Below, piece by piece: positions 35,625 through 46,050 of a stretch of 64,000 bases of DNA. The stretch is from Liolophura sinensis (taxonomy: Eukaryota; Mollusca; Polyplacophora; Chitonida; Chitonidae). Below the pieces are notes generated by a model. The model had not been told where the DNA came from. It saw only the letters and a list, made by a program, of their open reading frames with translations, and searched no databases. The stretch lies in the NCBI RefSeq assembly GCF_032854445.1, contig NC_088301.1, forward strand, positions 22,003,808-22,067,807, read 5' to 3'. Every line of letters begins with the position of its first letter. Position 1 is the stretch's first letter. The translations under genes and the position numbers were made by a program.

Positions 35625-37494
35625 TTGTGTCCGTTACTGTGTTTTTGCCGTTATCAAAAAGTTTGTTTGACATAGACCTCGTTACAGCACAAGAGGGATA
35701 CAAATCTGGAATTTCTTTCTCGACAGGATCAACAGTTTGATTTAAACAAGGTTTATCCGTCACAATAGGATTAACCATTACTTTGTCACCAGCAAGACCA
35801 TTGCCAAGTAGTAGATGAATTCCTTTAAAAGGCAAAGTAGGCCTAATGCCGACAGTAACAGGACCCGAAATAATATCTGATGACAAGTAAGCTTTGTGAA
35901 GAGGCACAGATTCAAATTCAGCAGAGCTTACACCTCTAATTAATACATTTGATCCAGAATATGACTCATCAGAAAATGGCAAAACATCTTGTAACAATAA
36001 AGACTGAGAAGCTCCAGTATCTCTTAATACCCTGACCTTTGTATCACAAGACATGTCACTTTTAAGTGAGACTTTACCGTCACAAATAAATGGCTCAAAA
36101 ACCTTCATAACATTATCCTGTGAATTCTGTGTACAATCTACTGGTGGAGTCTTAACATAATCAAATGCATCAACATTGTTCACTATATCAGACTTTTTAG
36201 CAGTAACACACAAACCAGTAGGCTTGGAGCCACCCTCCTGTTCTTGCCTTCTCTTTAAAGCATAACAATTTGATATGACATGGCCTGGTTTCCTACAAAA
36301 ATTACGTGTAACCCTGCTAAACTGTCTATCAGTAAATGTATGGTCAGACCTTCGTTGAGTAGTGTTCGAATTAACAGGTCTTCTTTGATCACCTGATTTG
36401 TCAAAATTTTGAGCCTGTTTCGGTGGGCCTGAATTTGGGTCAAATGAACCGCTGGAAAAGGGTTGAGGCTTTCTAAATGTAGACGGCTTTTTCTGAAATG
36501 AGACCTTATGTGTAACCGTGTATGTATCGGCCATAGTGGCTGCTGCTTCTAATGTATCAGCCTCTTTGTCCTCAGTGAAAGTTCTGACATCATCATTAAT
36601 ACACCTTTTAATCTTCAATCCAGAATGATCTGTTTTCAACTTTTCATAATCATTACCTACACTTTTAGCATAACACCACCGCTCAAACAATTGTTCCTTC
36701 TGCCTAGCAAATTCAATGTAAGTCTGATCTCTTTTCTCAAAATTTCTAAATTTCTGCCGATAGGCCTCTGGCACAAGCTCGTATCTTTTTAAGATAACAT
36801 CTTTCACAAAATCATAATCTGCAACCTGTTCTGTTGATAACTCTGTGTATATATCCATAGCTTTGCCAGTTAACACACTCTGTAAAAGGGTAGTCCAAAA
36901 CTTTTTAGGCCACTCTAAATTCTGAGCAATCTTCTCAAACTGTAGAAAAATATTTATCTACATCAGTTTCACGAAATTGTGGCACCAATCTTATGTTTCT
37001 AGCGACGTCAAATTTTGAGGCATATCAGAAAAACTTAAGCCAGACCTATCTCCTTCTAGTTTCCTTGCTTCAATTTCGCTCTGAAGTCTCAATTTCTCCA
37101 ATTCGAACACTCTTTCATTTTCCCTTTCTCTAAACAACCTTTCATTTTCTCTTTCCTTAAACAATCTTTCTTTTTCTTTTTCTTTAAACAATCTTTCATT
37201 TTCTTTTTCTTTAAACAATCTTTCATTTTCCCTTTCCTTTAGTTCTAACTCCTTCAGTTTTATTACAGTGGAATCATCGCCCTCAGGCCTGTACGCATCT
37301 AATGCACTTTCATCAAACTCCTGTAATTCTACCAAACACTTAGCAATACTAAACTGCATATCTTTCTTACGTAAGGATCTTTTGATATTAAGATTCAGGT
37401 ACTTGCTTAAAGCATACAAATCATTCTTATTTAACACATCAAAAATATCCTGATCTGGCGCTTCCATAAACTCGTCGGGCTTAAAATCCGACAT
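35599..37494 (-). pseudogene. gag: retrotransposon gag with coiled coil, SCAN-like capsid, zinc knuckle and protease
   Basis: The ATG at 37494 opens 167 residues with tandem E-N-E-R-L-F-[KR]-E repeats, a long coiled coil. A missing T near 37015 and an extra T near 36950 break the frame before the capsid. The capsid region (LVPEAYRQKFRNFEKRDQTY, then EFARQKEQLFERWCYAK) resembles SCAN domains. A zinc knuckle lies near 36255-36310 (FCRKPGHVISNC); its first Cys appears replaced. The aspartic protease active site is LRDTGASQS near 36002-36021, with LLLGNGLAG following. Confidence 0.88.
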
Positions 37495-37591
37495 GATGAA
37501 TAAAATCTGCTGGCAAAATTTACTACAAAGTCAAAGACTAGAAAAATGACACAACTTACACAAAATCCTTTCAATTCCAATTCAAATTCAC

Positions 37592-37609
37592 TTCCCGGAC
37601 AAGCCCCCA
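37592..37609 (-). promoter_or_regulatory. primer binding site, tRNA-Pro-like
   Basis: Three bases inside the 5' LTR, the minus strand reads TGGGGGCTTGTCCGGGAA, differing at two positions from the well-known tRNA-Pro primer site of gammaretroviruses. Confidence 0.75.
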
Positions 37610-37612
37610 ATT

Positions 37613-38201
37613 TGTTACGACCCAAACTGTCTGTATTATAAAGAGATGGCTTGTTCGAAATACAGGACAGTTTAGCCGCACAAAAAAGTAACCAAAACCA
37701 GCAGATTTTGTTTTACAACAATTTATTAGCTTAACAAGAACAGATAATAAAACTTATACAAATACTAAAGTACTTAAGTTTAACAAGAAAGGATAGCAGT
37801 ATCTATAAAAATACTGAAGTACTTACGGTGTCAAGTCCAAACGGACGCATATATTCCACAATATATATACCACACAGGCATAAATGCTCAGAGGCAAATT
37901 CACAAGAGGGAAAATCCACAGTATAACTGAGTGTATGACGAAATATACACAAAATTCCACAGACAGGGTCCGTGTACTAATAGGCACTGTGTATACAAGA
38001 GCACAAATTAAACATACAAGTTCAGACTGAACAAGTGCTCAGTGGAGATAGGATATAACAAAGCCAGAGGCTATAGAGACACCAAATTTCAGCACAAAAG
38101 GCCTACTAAAGTAATACACAGCGAAAGCATCCAAACTCTCAATAATTCTCCTTTCCGTTCTCTGTTCTCTCCCGTCTTATATAGCCTGGTGGAATTGTCC
38201 A
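37613..38201 (-). repeat. 5' LTR
   Basis: 589 bases with TG...CA ends, near-identical to 32139-32733. The minus-strand TATATAAG (about 38177-38183) is the likely core promoter. Confidence 0.93.
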
Positions 38202-39937
38202 GAATAAGAAAATTCTTGAACACTTGATGTAAACAAACAGGAACCGAACTGAGCGCATTCTGGAATATCCTAAGGTAGAGGCAGACAGCACTCCCTGAAC
38301 TTAGCATATGTAAACAGTGGCAAGCTATATTTATAAACTGACGGCAGTCGTGCATATAACATATACTCGATACTCGTACTTACTGATCACTTACTGATGT
38401 CGCTTCACTAAACTTATCTATGTGATATCACTACGCGGTTAGACGTCGGCGCAGTTTCCGAAAAGTTTAAATCGTAATGATTTTTTCCGCTATAAATTTA
38501 TTATAAGGCATGAATGGGATAAATAGGATATGAAATTTGTGACCCGCGATATCAAATTTAATAAACTCGAATGGTAGATTTCATTTTTTCCTCTCCGGAG
38601 GCTCGAATTTGATATGTTCGGGTCACTCATTACATATCCTCTATATACATACAGCATTGCTATATATCACTAAACACGAGACGCCCGACGGACTTGAAAA
38701 AAGAAAAAGCAACCCAGAACTCACCAACTCTGCCTGGCAACTGGACAACAGACCTGACCGTCACAATGACAATAACTAGCTCTTTGATGGATGCAGGCCT
38801 ACATGGGCCCTCACTAGCCAACTGCTTGAGAACCGGATGTTATCGGAGTTTTCGGATTCAGATTACTGCTGTGTACTTTCATTATAACGTATTTACACGA
38901 ATTGTCCCATTACTTTTAATATCACTACTGACTCAACGATGATTAACAACAAGTTGGGTTACACATAGTTTGTAGACTCTAATGGTGGGGGGGGGAGGGG
39001 TGAGATTGAACCCTTTTTATTGCTGAAGATAAAAAAGTCCTACTGTGTGACGTGACTTGTCAGAAAATGTAAGACAACTATCGCGGGATCACATTTACAA
39101 TAATATAGGCGTCTGAAAAAAGATATTTAGAGTACACGAGGACGGGAGAAGATTAAGGAGCTGAACGTTTGTAAACTTGAGAAGTTTCGAAAGGAAAGAG
39201 GTGTTATTGGTACCTCTGGAACACGATGAGACAAGTGATCCGCAAGGCAATGTCTACAGAGTTTGCCTAACATTTTTCACAGGTCATATGATACAGGAGG
39301 AATGTATCCTTCAAACATAAAAGGGTTTGAACTCGAAACTCCGGGTGGCACGTCTGATTAAAGATGAATACGATATTCATCAAGTGAGATACATTTAAGA
39401 CAGATATTTTAGAGAATTAGAAAATTTGTCTACACCTCTGTAAATTTCTTCTCTCAACCAAATTTTTTTTGAAAATTAACAGAACGTATGTTGTGTGATA
39501 GATGCTAGAACGTATTCTGTTACTTCAGGAGATTATTCCATCATGGCAGGAAATTATTCCGTTAAATAAAGCAAACATATTCAAATAATTCAAAATAAAG
39601 ATTGCATTAGACTAACAGGTAAACATTATGTTGAATATGACACTGCATTATGTTATAATAGAATACATTACACTAACAGACTTCCTTTTTAAATGAGCAT
39701 TATTTTCTTTTTTTTTACTTTTACAGGAACACTGGCGGCTGAATTTGTACAGGGTGCAACAGGACAAAATTAATTCACACAATTTGTAGAATTCGAAGGC
39801 GTCTTATCAAACAGTATTTTTCCAATTTTCGCTTGCCTATATAGTAGAAATCGACGAGTCGAGAAGACAAATCGCAACGTTTGAAGGCCACCGTTGAAGT
39901 AACATCTGACCTGTTTTCGTTTGCCTAGTCGAATTAG
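38202..39937. other. intergenic, contains an imperfect inverted repeat
   Basis: No gene recognised. At about 38520-38648 two arms (AGGATATGAAATTTGTGACC and the complement of GGGTCACTCATTACATATCC) form an imperfect hairpin of roughly 50-base arms. A G-run lies at about 38984-39000. Confidence 0.5.
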
Positions 39938-40009
39938 ATGGCTCAGTACGACAAATGGAATCGTGTGAGTGTTGCTTTAGTGATTATCCTTGGCTCTGCT
40001 GCGACTTGA
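39938..40009 (+). CDS. possible first exon of a membrane protein
   Basis: ATG in good context opens MAQYDKWNR followed by a hydrophobic run (VSVALVIILGSAAT) and a stop. This is the look of an N-terminal cytosolic tail entering a first transmembrane helix. A GTGAGT donor after NR is an alternative end. No downstream exons identified; could be chance. Confidence 0.2.
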   Translation: MAQYDKWNRVSVALVIILGSAAT

Positions 40010-40264
40010 TGCAGTTTTGTGTATTTAACCAAGATACTCTGCATATATAAATTCTAAACGAATGTAGTGTAAGCCAACTCCATTTCACCAGTTAGGACAT
40101 CCTGTTACGCCATATTATATTGACTATGGATACAATACTTGCACGAAAGCCTGCAGTGTAGGCATCTGCCTACATCTCTGTTGTGTGGGACGACGGCTTT
40201 CACTACATTGAGTGTAGGCCGTACACTATAGATTTTGACTGTTTATTAAGAAAAATACACATTT

Positions 40265-40380
40265 TATTGATAGATTTTATTGGTGTTTTACGTTGTACTC
40301 AAGAATATTACACTCACTCCGACGGCGGCCAGGATAATGGTGATGGAAACCCACGATCATTCTCAGATGACAAACCAAAT
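40265..40380 (-). mobile_element. SINE family A, 5'-truncated
   Basis: Tail remnant, core (GTTTTACGTTGTACTCAAGA) and body start, in reverse orientation. Confidence 0.65.
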
Positions 40381-40399
40381 CATGTGAACGCAGCTTAAA

Positions 40400-41710
40400 T
40401 ACAGATACACAAAATTTAGCTGCATTTTTTACTTCTAAAAATAAGTCAAACTAAGCTTGGAGATAATTTCAGAGAAGTAGCCTTTCCGCTATAAGGCTAA
40501 CTTTCACTTAGCTTTTCGCACCACCCTCGTGATTGATCCAGAATGACGCACAGCCTATCTCTATAAGAGCATTGCTGGCATAAGACACAATAACCAAATG
40601 AACCACAATTCTGATCTCAATTGCTCCCAACCTGGGCTTGTAGGAATGTTTGAGGAACACATTACAGTACATTACTGGAAGTTACAATAAACGACACCTA
40701 ACTACTTATAACAGCGTTGTTTTAACACTAGGCGAGGTATTAAAATCACAAAACTCAAGCCATTATGTTATGTGCTAAACTGTTCAGCAGAAGATGATGA
40801 TCTTGCGAGCTAAAAACCTATTGTTTTTGCTGCAAATGTCTCCCTTCTTCTTAAATATGTCATCACCAAGTCGCTAGAGGTACCTGCTGGTGTCTAAACC
40901 GTACCCGCCATACTGTCGAAGTATGGAAATATCCATGATACCCATGTGCAGTACTGGGGTATCAATCAGGTTTGCATATTTGGTTCAAACTGGTTGTTAG
41001 TGGGGGGGTTTTTTTGTCTTTTTTTTTTAAACCCCATAATTAAGACTATTTCATTAACAAGCTACGATGTAGCTCAGTTCAACGGAGGCCGGGGGAGGGG
41101 GGGCGTAGTGCACCAGCAAGGCTGTGCATCCCCGATGCTTGGCAAATCTCTAACGGCCTGCGATATAGGACAACAGGCTTGCAAGTCATGTAGAACTGGA
41201 AGACTGAGTAAATGCTCACGCATGGGCGCCGGCAAACACATATTGTCACCGACGCCAGTCAAATGAAAAATGAAAAAGAGAAATCCAGAAATTTTATACC
41301 GGCAATTAAGTAATGTAACTCTATTCATGTAGGAACAAACATTATGGTATTTCCTGATGAGGTAAAAGGCAGTGATCTAACATGTATTTATTTGTTTCAT
41401 TGTCCTTTTTTTTACGCCGTTCTAAACATTCATAACAGTCATCCAAACGTTTAATCATGACTGATGGATGTACGTCAGATTACAGCGCTTTTCGTCGGAA
41501 AAGTGAGATCCGTTTTGTTTACACTATTTCTGTCAGTCTGATGCGTCATGACGACTTTGTACCGGATGTCAGTTTAAGAAGTGATATCAGTATCATTTAG
41601 TTTTATCGGACAATACTCCACCAGGCGTTAATGTTACACATGTAACTGCCGGCCCTCTTCGAATCTGCGGCTCTGATTGGACTCAACGGATGTAATCTCT
41701 ATACCGATAA
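40400..41710. other. intergenic, no gene seen
   Basis: Unique-looking sequence with a degenerate SINE core at about 41383-41450. Open frames near 40946-41328 on both strands overlap a G-rich tract and look fortuitous. Confidence 0.4.
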
Positions 41711-41715
41711 CAGAA

Positions 41716-41722
41716 TATAAAG
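41716..41722 (+). promoter_or_regulatory. TATA box of candidate secreted-peptide gene
   Basis: TATAAAG lies 64-70 bases before the ATG at 41786. Initiation about 30 bases downstream would leave a 40-base leader. Confidence 0.35.
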
Positions 41723-41785
41723 CTATTTATAGAGACGTTACTAGCCATGAATTGAAAGTTATCAAGCAGTAAGAAAGATTGAACA

Positions 41786-42676
41786 ATGCTGTACGCATGT
41801 GTTATGCTGATGTTTATCGTCGTATCGTACTTTACTCCACTTGGCGACGAGGAGTCAAAAGGTATTGAAGGACAATAAAATTAATGAGTAAATTATATAT
41901 ATTCTCAATGTAACTGTACGATATGCAGTAAGCTGACGTAAATAGCGTTGAGCTTTCATTGGAAGAATACTGTATATAATCTGTATAGATTTACAATAAT
42001 ATATTTAAACGGATCAAACATATAGCATGACAATATATGAAGAATATAAAGAAAATGTCGGTGTCTCCATTACGTTAAATGTACATGTAAGGTAACACAC
42101 GATGTGCGGGGCGTCTGTGAACCAGCCTAAACTTAGACTTGTTCATTTTCCATAAAGCTCGGAAGTGGACATATGATGTGCAATGTACATCCTTAGGACC
42201 ATGAAATGGACACAATGAAGTCATCATATTGAATTCCATGTAAGAAACTAGCGAGAGGAAAAAATCCTTACCATTTGTTTGTACACATTATGATTCTGGG
42301 TTTGTCTCATTATTAACATACATTGTAAGTGCAGATGGAAAGATATCACACAGACACATAGACGTGGATGAATAGATATTACATAGATATAGAAGGATAT
42401 AGAAAGATGCAGGAAAACACTACATCAAGAGGGGAACCAGTGCTAGAAGGGGCGGCCATTAGATTAAAGTACACGCAGTTCAATAAGCCGTGTACTAAGG
42501 TTTCTTGTCGGTGAAACTGAATGAACATCACGTGATCAATACATTACACTCGAACTGGCGGTGCTGCTTACTTCAGATGAAAAACATTGACCACGAACCT
42601 AATGTGAACGATGGACAACGATGGACACAGATATGTCATAGCTGTGGCTCAGTGGCCATCCTACACTGTCTTATCG

Positions 42677-42707
<31 letters not shown>

Positions 42708-42930
42708 TATTGCTGTTTACGCTGTTCTCAAAATATTTCACTTGTACGACGGTGGTCATCATTATGGTGGGAGAAAACCGAGAGAAACCAACGACCATCC
42801 GCAGGTTGCTGACATATCTGCCCATAAGTTTGTCCGTTTCATAGTGTAGTGTAATTTTTGAGACTGTCCAAACAAATATGTCAATTTCTTTCAGGGGCTG
42901 CGCTCCAGATTACGACTATTGATCTATAGC
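41786..42930 (+). CDS. candidate small secreted peptide gene, two exons
   Basis: Exon 1 (41786-41861) encodes a clear signal sequence (MLYACVMLMFIVVSYF) followed by an acidic stretch, and ends in phase 1 at an AAAAG/GTATTG donor. A strong acceptor (TTTCTTTCAG) about 1.03 kb on would add eleven residues and a stop near 42930. That makes a product of only about 36 residues, so other or alternative exons may have been missed. There is no family match I can name. The exon 1 promoter and signal peptide are the stronger part; the second exon is speculative. Confidence 0.3.
42675..42835 (-). mobile_element. SINE family A, 5'-truncated
   Basis: Long TTTATTTATT tail, core and body in reverse orientation, within the intron of the candidate peptide gene. 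Confidence 0.75.
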
Positions 42931-42939
42931 ACGTACGCC

Positions 42940-43770
42940 TACATCACGTGGTCATGACCGTCCCGTTCCTCTCGCGGCCCGCGGCACGAGGACAGTAGTG
43001 TTCGCGCGCGATTCGAGATATCCTCATCCGGAATCCATAAAATGTAGATTTTCTCTGAATTCATAAATTATTTCTTCCTCTTCTTTTTTTCGATTTATAA
43101 AAATATGATTGGTTCAACAACACGATACTTCATCATAGCTTACTACTCCCTAAATAGACACTAACTATGTGAAAATGATTTTGGTTCACGAAATCATATT
43201 TTTATCATGAAGGGAATTCGTCAAAGGAAAAGCCTTAAATTCTGCTTCTGACCCTGCCTTTGTCTTCTGATAACACAAAAAGCATAAATAGCATCGGTCC
43301 AATTTTTACCAGACATGTTCTTCAGTACTTGTACTTAATAGGCAAGTAAGTTTTACGTTCTGCTGCTTTAAAAATTACACCTCACTGCTGCCCTAAAAGT
43401 GGGGTGATTTTATATCTAGTTGCAAGGAGTCCTTTATTATAATCCACAAATTGTAGTAAAGTATAACATACGGCACAGTGTATATATATTTTACTGTTTA
43501 ATACAATAAAGTCTCAAAATTCCACTGACCACAAGTTTCATATTTGCCTGGGTATTTTAAATCCCATAGCGAAAATAGTTCTTTCCCTATAACTCGTTTC
43601 TTGTCTGAAGATTTAGCTGTGTTTTTTATACTTGTTTATTTCTACCTGAGCCTATGAGTTGTCCATTTTTACTATCCTTCTTCATTGCCTACTTCAAGAT
43701 AGCCAACCTTCAATACTGTGTAACCAAAATGTATTATTGTTGTTTCTAAAATTTGCTGGGAAAACAAACA
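42940..43770. other. intergenic, AT-rich with a short CpG-rich patch
   Basis: A GC- and CpG-rich patch at about 42965-43015 (CGCGGCCCGCGGC, TTCGCGCGCGATTCG) stands out from AT-rich surroundings. Nothing else recognised. Confidence 0.4.
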
Positions 43771-43777
43771 ATACAAC

Positions 43778-43992
43778 TGACAGTGTAACTTACAGCCCGT
43801 GTAACAACACAGTTGACTAGTGTAACTTACAGCCCGTGCCACAACACAGTTGACTAGTGTAACTTACAGCCCGTGTAACAACACAGTTCACTAGTGTAAC
43901 TTACAGACCGTGTAACAACACAGTTGACAAGTGTAATTTACAGCCCGTGTAACAACACAGCTAACCAGTGTAACTTACAGCCTGTGTAACAA
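43778..43992. repeat. 37-bp minisatellite, about 6 units
   Basis: Units of GTGTAACTTACAGCCCGTGT plus AACAACACAGTTGACTA, highly conserved, immediately upstream of an unrecognised coding relic. Confidence 0.95.
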
Positions 43993-43999
43993 GTGAAAC

Positions 44000-46050
44000 A
44001 TGGATTCCTACCCAAGCTACGAAACATAGCCAGGCCTTTCGCTGAAAAGTCAGTGAAACTATGCCCTTCAAGACTGTGCTGCTCCAGCAGTTCTTTGCCC
44101 CCCTGATGGCATAACCAGGGCAATCCAACAGTCAAATGCCACCATGAGCAAGGTCCTGAGAGAGTCTTACCGAAGTCTATGCCCGCCACAGTTTATGTCC
44201 TAAGAGGAGCCCAGTCAAGTCTCCACCTATAGCCCATAGGACTGTACCGATTTAAGCTGATAGTTACTCGGACTCCTCAGAGGTTATCCAGCCAAGTACT
44301 TTGGCGCATGTAATTACAGCGTCAGCATTTACAGATGAACACCATAATAGCGAATCCAGTCAAACTTCTGATGACCTCTCGACTCCATCCAGATACAAGG
44401 TGGGCTCAACAAGAGTCAAGAAAGACTTCACAGTAAACACCGTAGATTGTGCTACCCAGAACGACACGGTTGATGTAGAGTCGGCTCCACATCATTGGAC
44501 AGTGAGTGTTGTGAAACACACGATAACGTCTAAAACGTAATTTCACTAAACAGCAACATCGCACGTTTTGGAGGCAAAAGAACTAGCTATCCAAGCCACC
44601 CACGATACAACGTCAGTGGCGGTTCAGTTCGCTCACGAAATGGTCAGCGCAATAACACAAGATGGCCGATCAGTACGGTCTGTTGTGGAGCAGGTCAAAA
44701 TGGACGTGGTCAGTTCTGTAACTCAAGCTGATGTAGTAACAAAAAATAGTGGCACCCAGGTTGTCCATGACACCATGAACCAATGCACCCAGTATAAGCT
44801 TGTCTCCGTGATCAGATCCACCCAAACCGTGGAGGGGTTGGTGGGGAGGGGGGTGTTCAAGTGTCAAAAGTTATGTCGAAAGTGATCTCATCACGTACAA
44901 TTTCGACTGGGAAGAAGCCATTGACTGTAGTAAACTTTGCGAGTTTTCTCAAAGACTGAGCTAAAATTGTGAAATCTTGCAACAACATGTTTATAGTTTT
45001 ACATTTCTCCAGAATCAGCTTCTACACCAGGTACAGCACAGCGCAAGAGGATTTGCTTCATACAATCATCAACATTCAAGAGTTGTAGAGGTTATGAAGA
45101 ATTCATCTTCGCAATCTTTTACCTCCGTGAACAATGAAAAAAAAAAAGATAAATAACTCATACTACAGCCACATGGTTTCATCCGACGACGCCATACCCG
45201 TGGAAGATATTTTGAGGCACAACACACACCGGAAGCTGATATTGACGATGGATGGGTGGATGCGCGGCTAACGGTCCCCACCCCCCACCCTCTCAGCATA
45301 CAGGCAGGCAAGTCAGGAGAGGTGTGGGAACCCTATCACAACTGCCCCATATCAATTGTCAACAGGGGAAGGTGGAGCAGTTGGTGGTTTTACTGTGGAA
45401 TGTTTCCCGCCAGGATTATGTCAAGATGCCCAAGGCTACCAGGTTCCCGACGTGGACGTTCCTGTCATATTGAATGATGACATTGAGGTGCAGCTCCGAG
45501 ATGACGGCTCAGAGTGGGTACTAGGAGCCAGCTCAATTGGTACGGTAGAGGCGGCGTTTTATTAATCCCCTGAATGACCGGTCGTAGAGGTGGGTGTAAA
45601 GAAATACTTATGGGAAAACCGTGACGCAGTCATCACAGAGGGGACGGTGATGGAGTTTCTGCAGAAAATAGGTGCGTTTAATAAATTCTATGGGTTTATG
45701 GGCATCGGCGAAGAGAGCCAGGCCATTTTTTGTTCCTGTCAGACATTTGGGGTCTTGGCATCTAGTTGCTGGATATCGCCACAGTATCAGGAGTGCCAGG
45801 ACTTGAGCATGTGGCGGCGGTAGCTCTTGCTGAGAATCCGGACCAGAGGGTCTGCCTTGATGACATGATAAAAGCCCTGGTTGTGATTTTAGCCAGGCAA
45901 ACTTTGTGTGGGGAATTTAAACATCAAAGTACCCCTGCACATCTGACTCAACAAAGAGGCATGTACTGTAGTCCTGACGTCATGGGAATGTGGGTTTCAG
46001 TGAGTAAATTGGATAATGACTTCATGAGGCGATCCCTCCTGTATGCATGA
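44000..46050 (+). pseudogene. unrecognised intronless coding relic
   Basis: Plus-strand frames relay through this stretch with few gaps: 44301-44540, 44568-44885, about 45160-45370 (a frame passing through RYFEAQHTPEADIDDGWVDA), 45352-45565, 45590-45740 and 45766-46050. Composition is protein-like, with Asp/Glu/Gln-rich soluble character. The first two frames share a recurring Val/Thr-Gln periodicity (CATQND, SVTQAD, MNQCTQ). Stops and frame changes break it into at least six pieces, and there are no obvious splice sites between them. I do not recognise any domain. It could be a degraded integrated element or a retrocopy. Confidence 0.3.

Larger units (their letters stand above)
32139..38201 (-). 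mobile_element. Gmr1-type LTR retrotransposon (Gypsy enzymes, Copia order), complete but frame-broken
   Basis: Two near-identical LTRs bracket gag, protease, integrase, reverse transcriptase and RNase H, all on the minus strand. Integrase precedes reverse transcriptase in a single reading frame, unlike ordinary Ty3/Gypsy elements. I see breaks in gag (two), a TGA in integrase and several slips in reverse transcriptase, so this copy is not autonomous as written. The close LTR match implies a recent insertion. I see no clear target-site duplication (ACTATA before, GAATA after) and no convincing polypurine tract. Confidence 0.92.
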
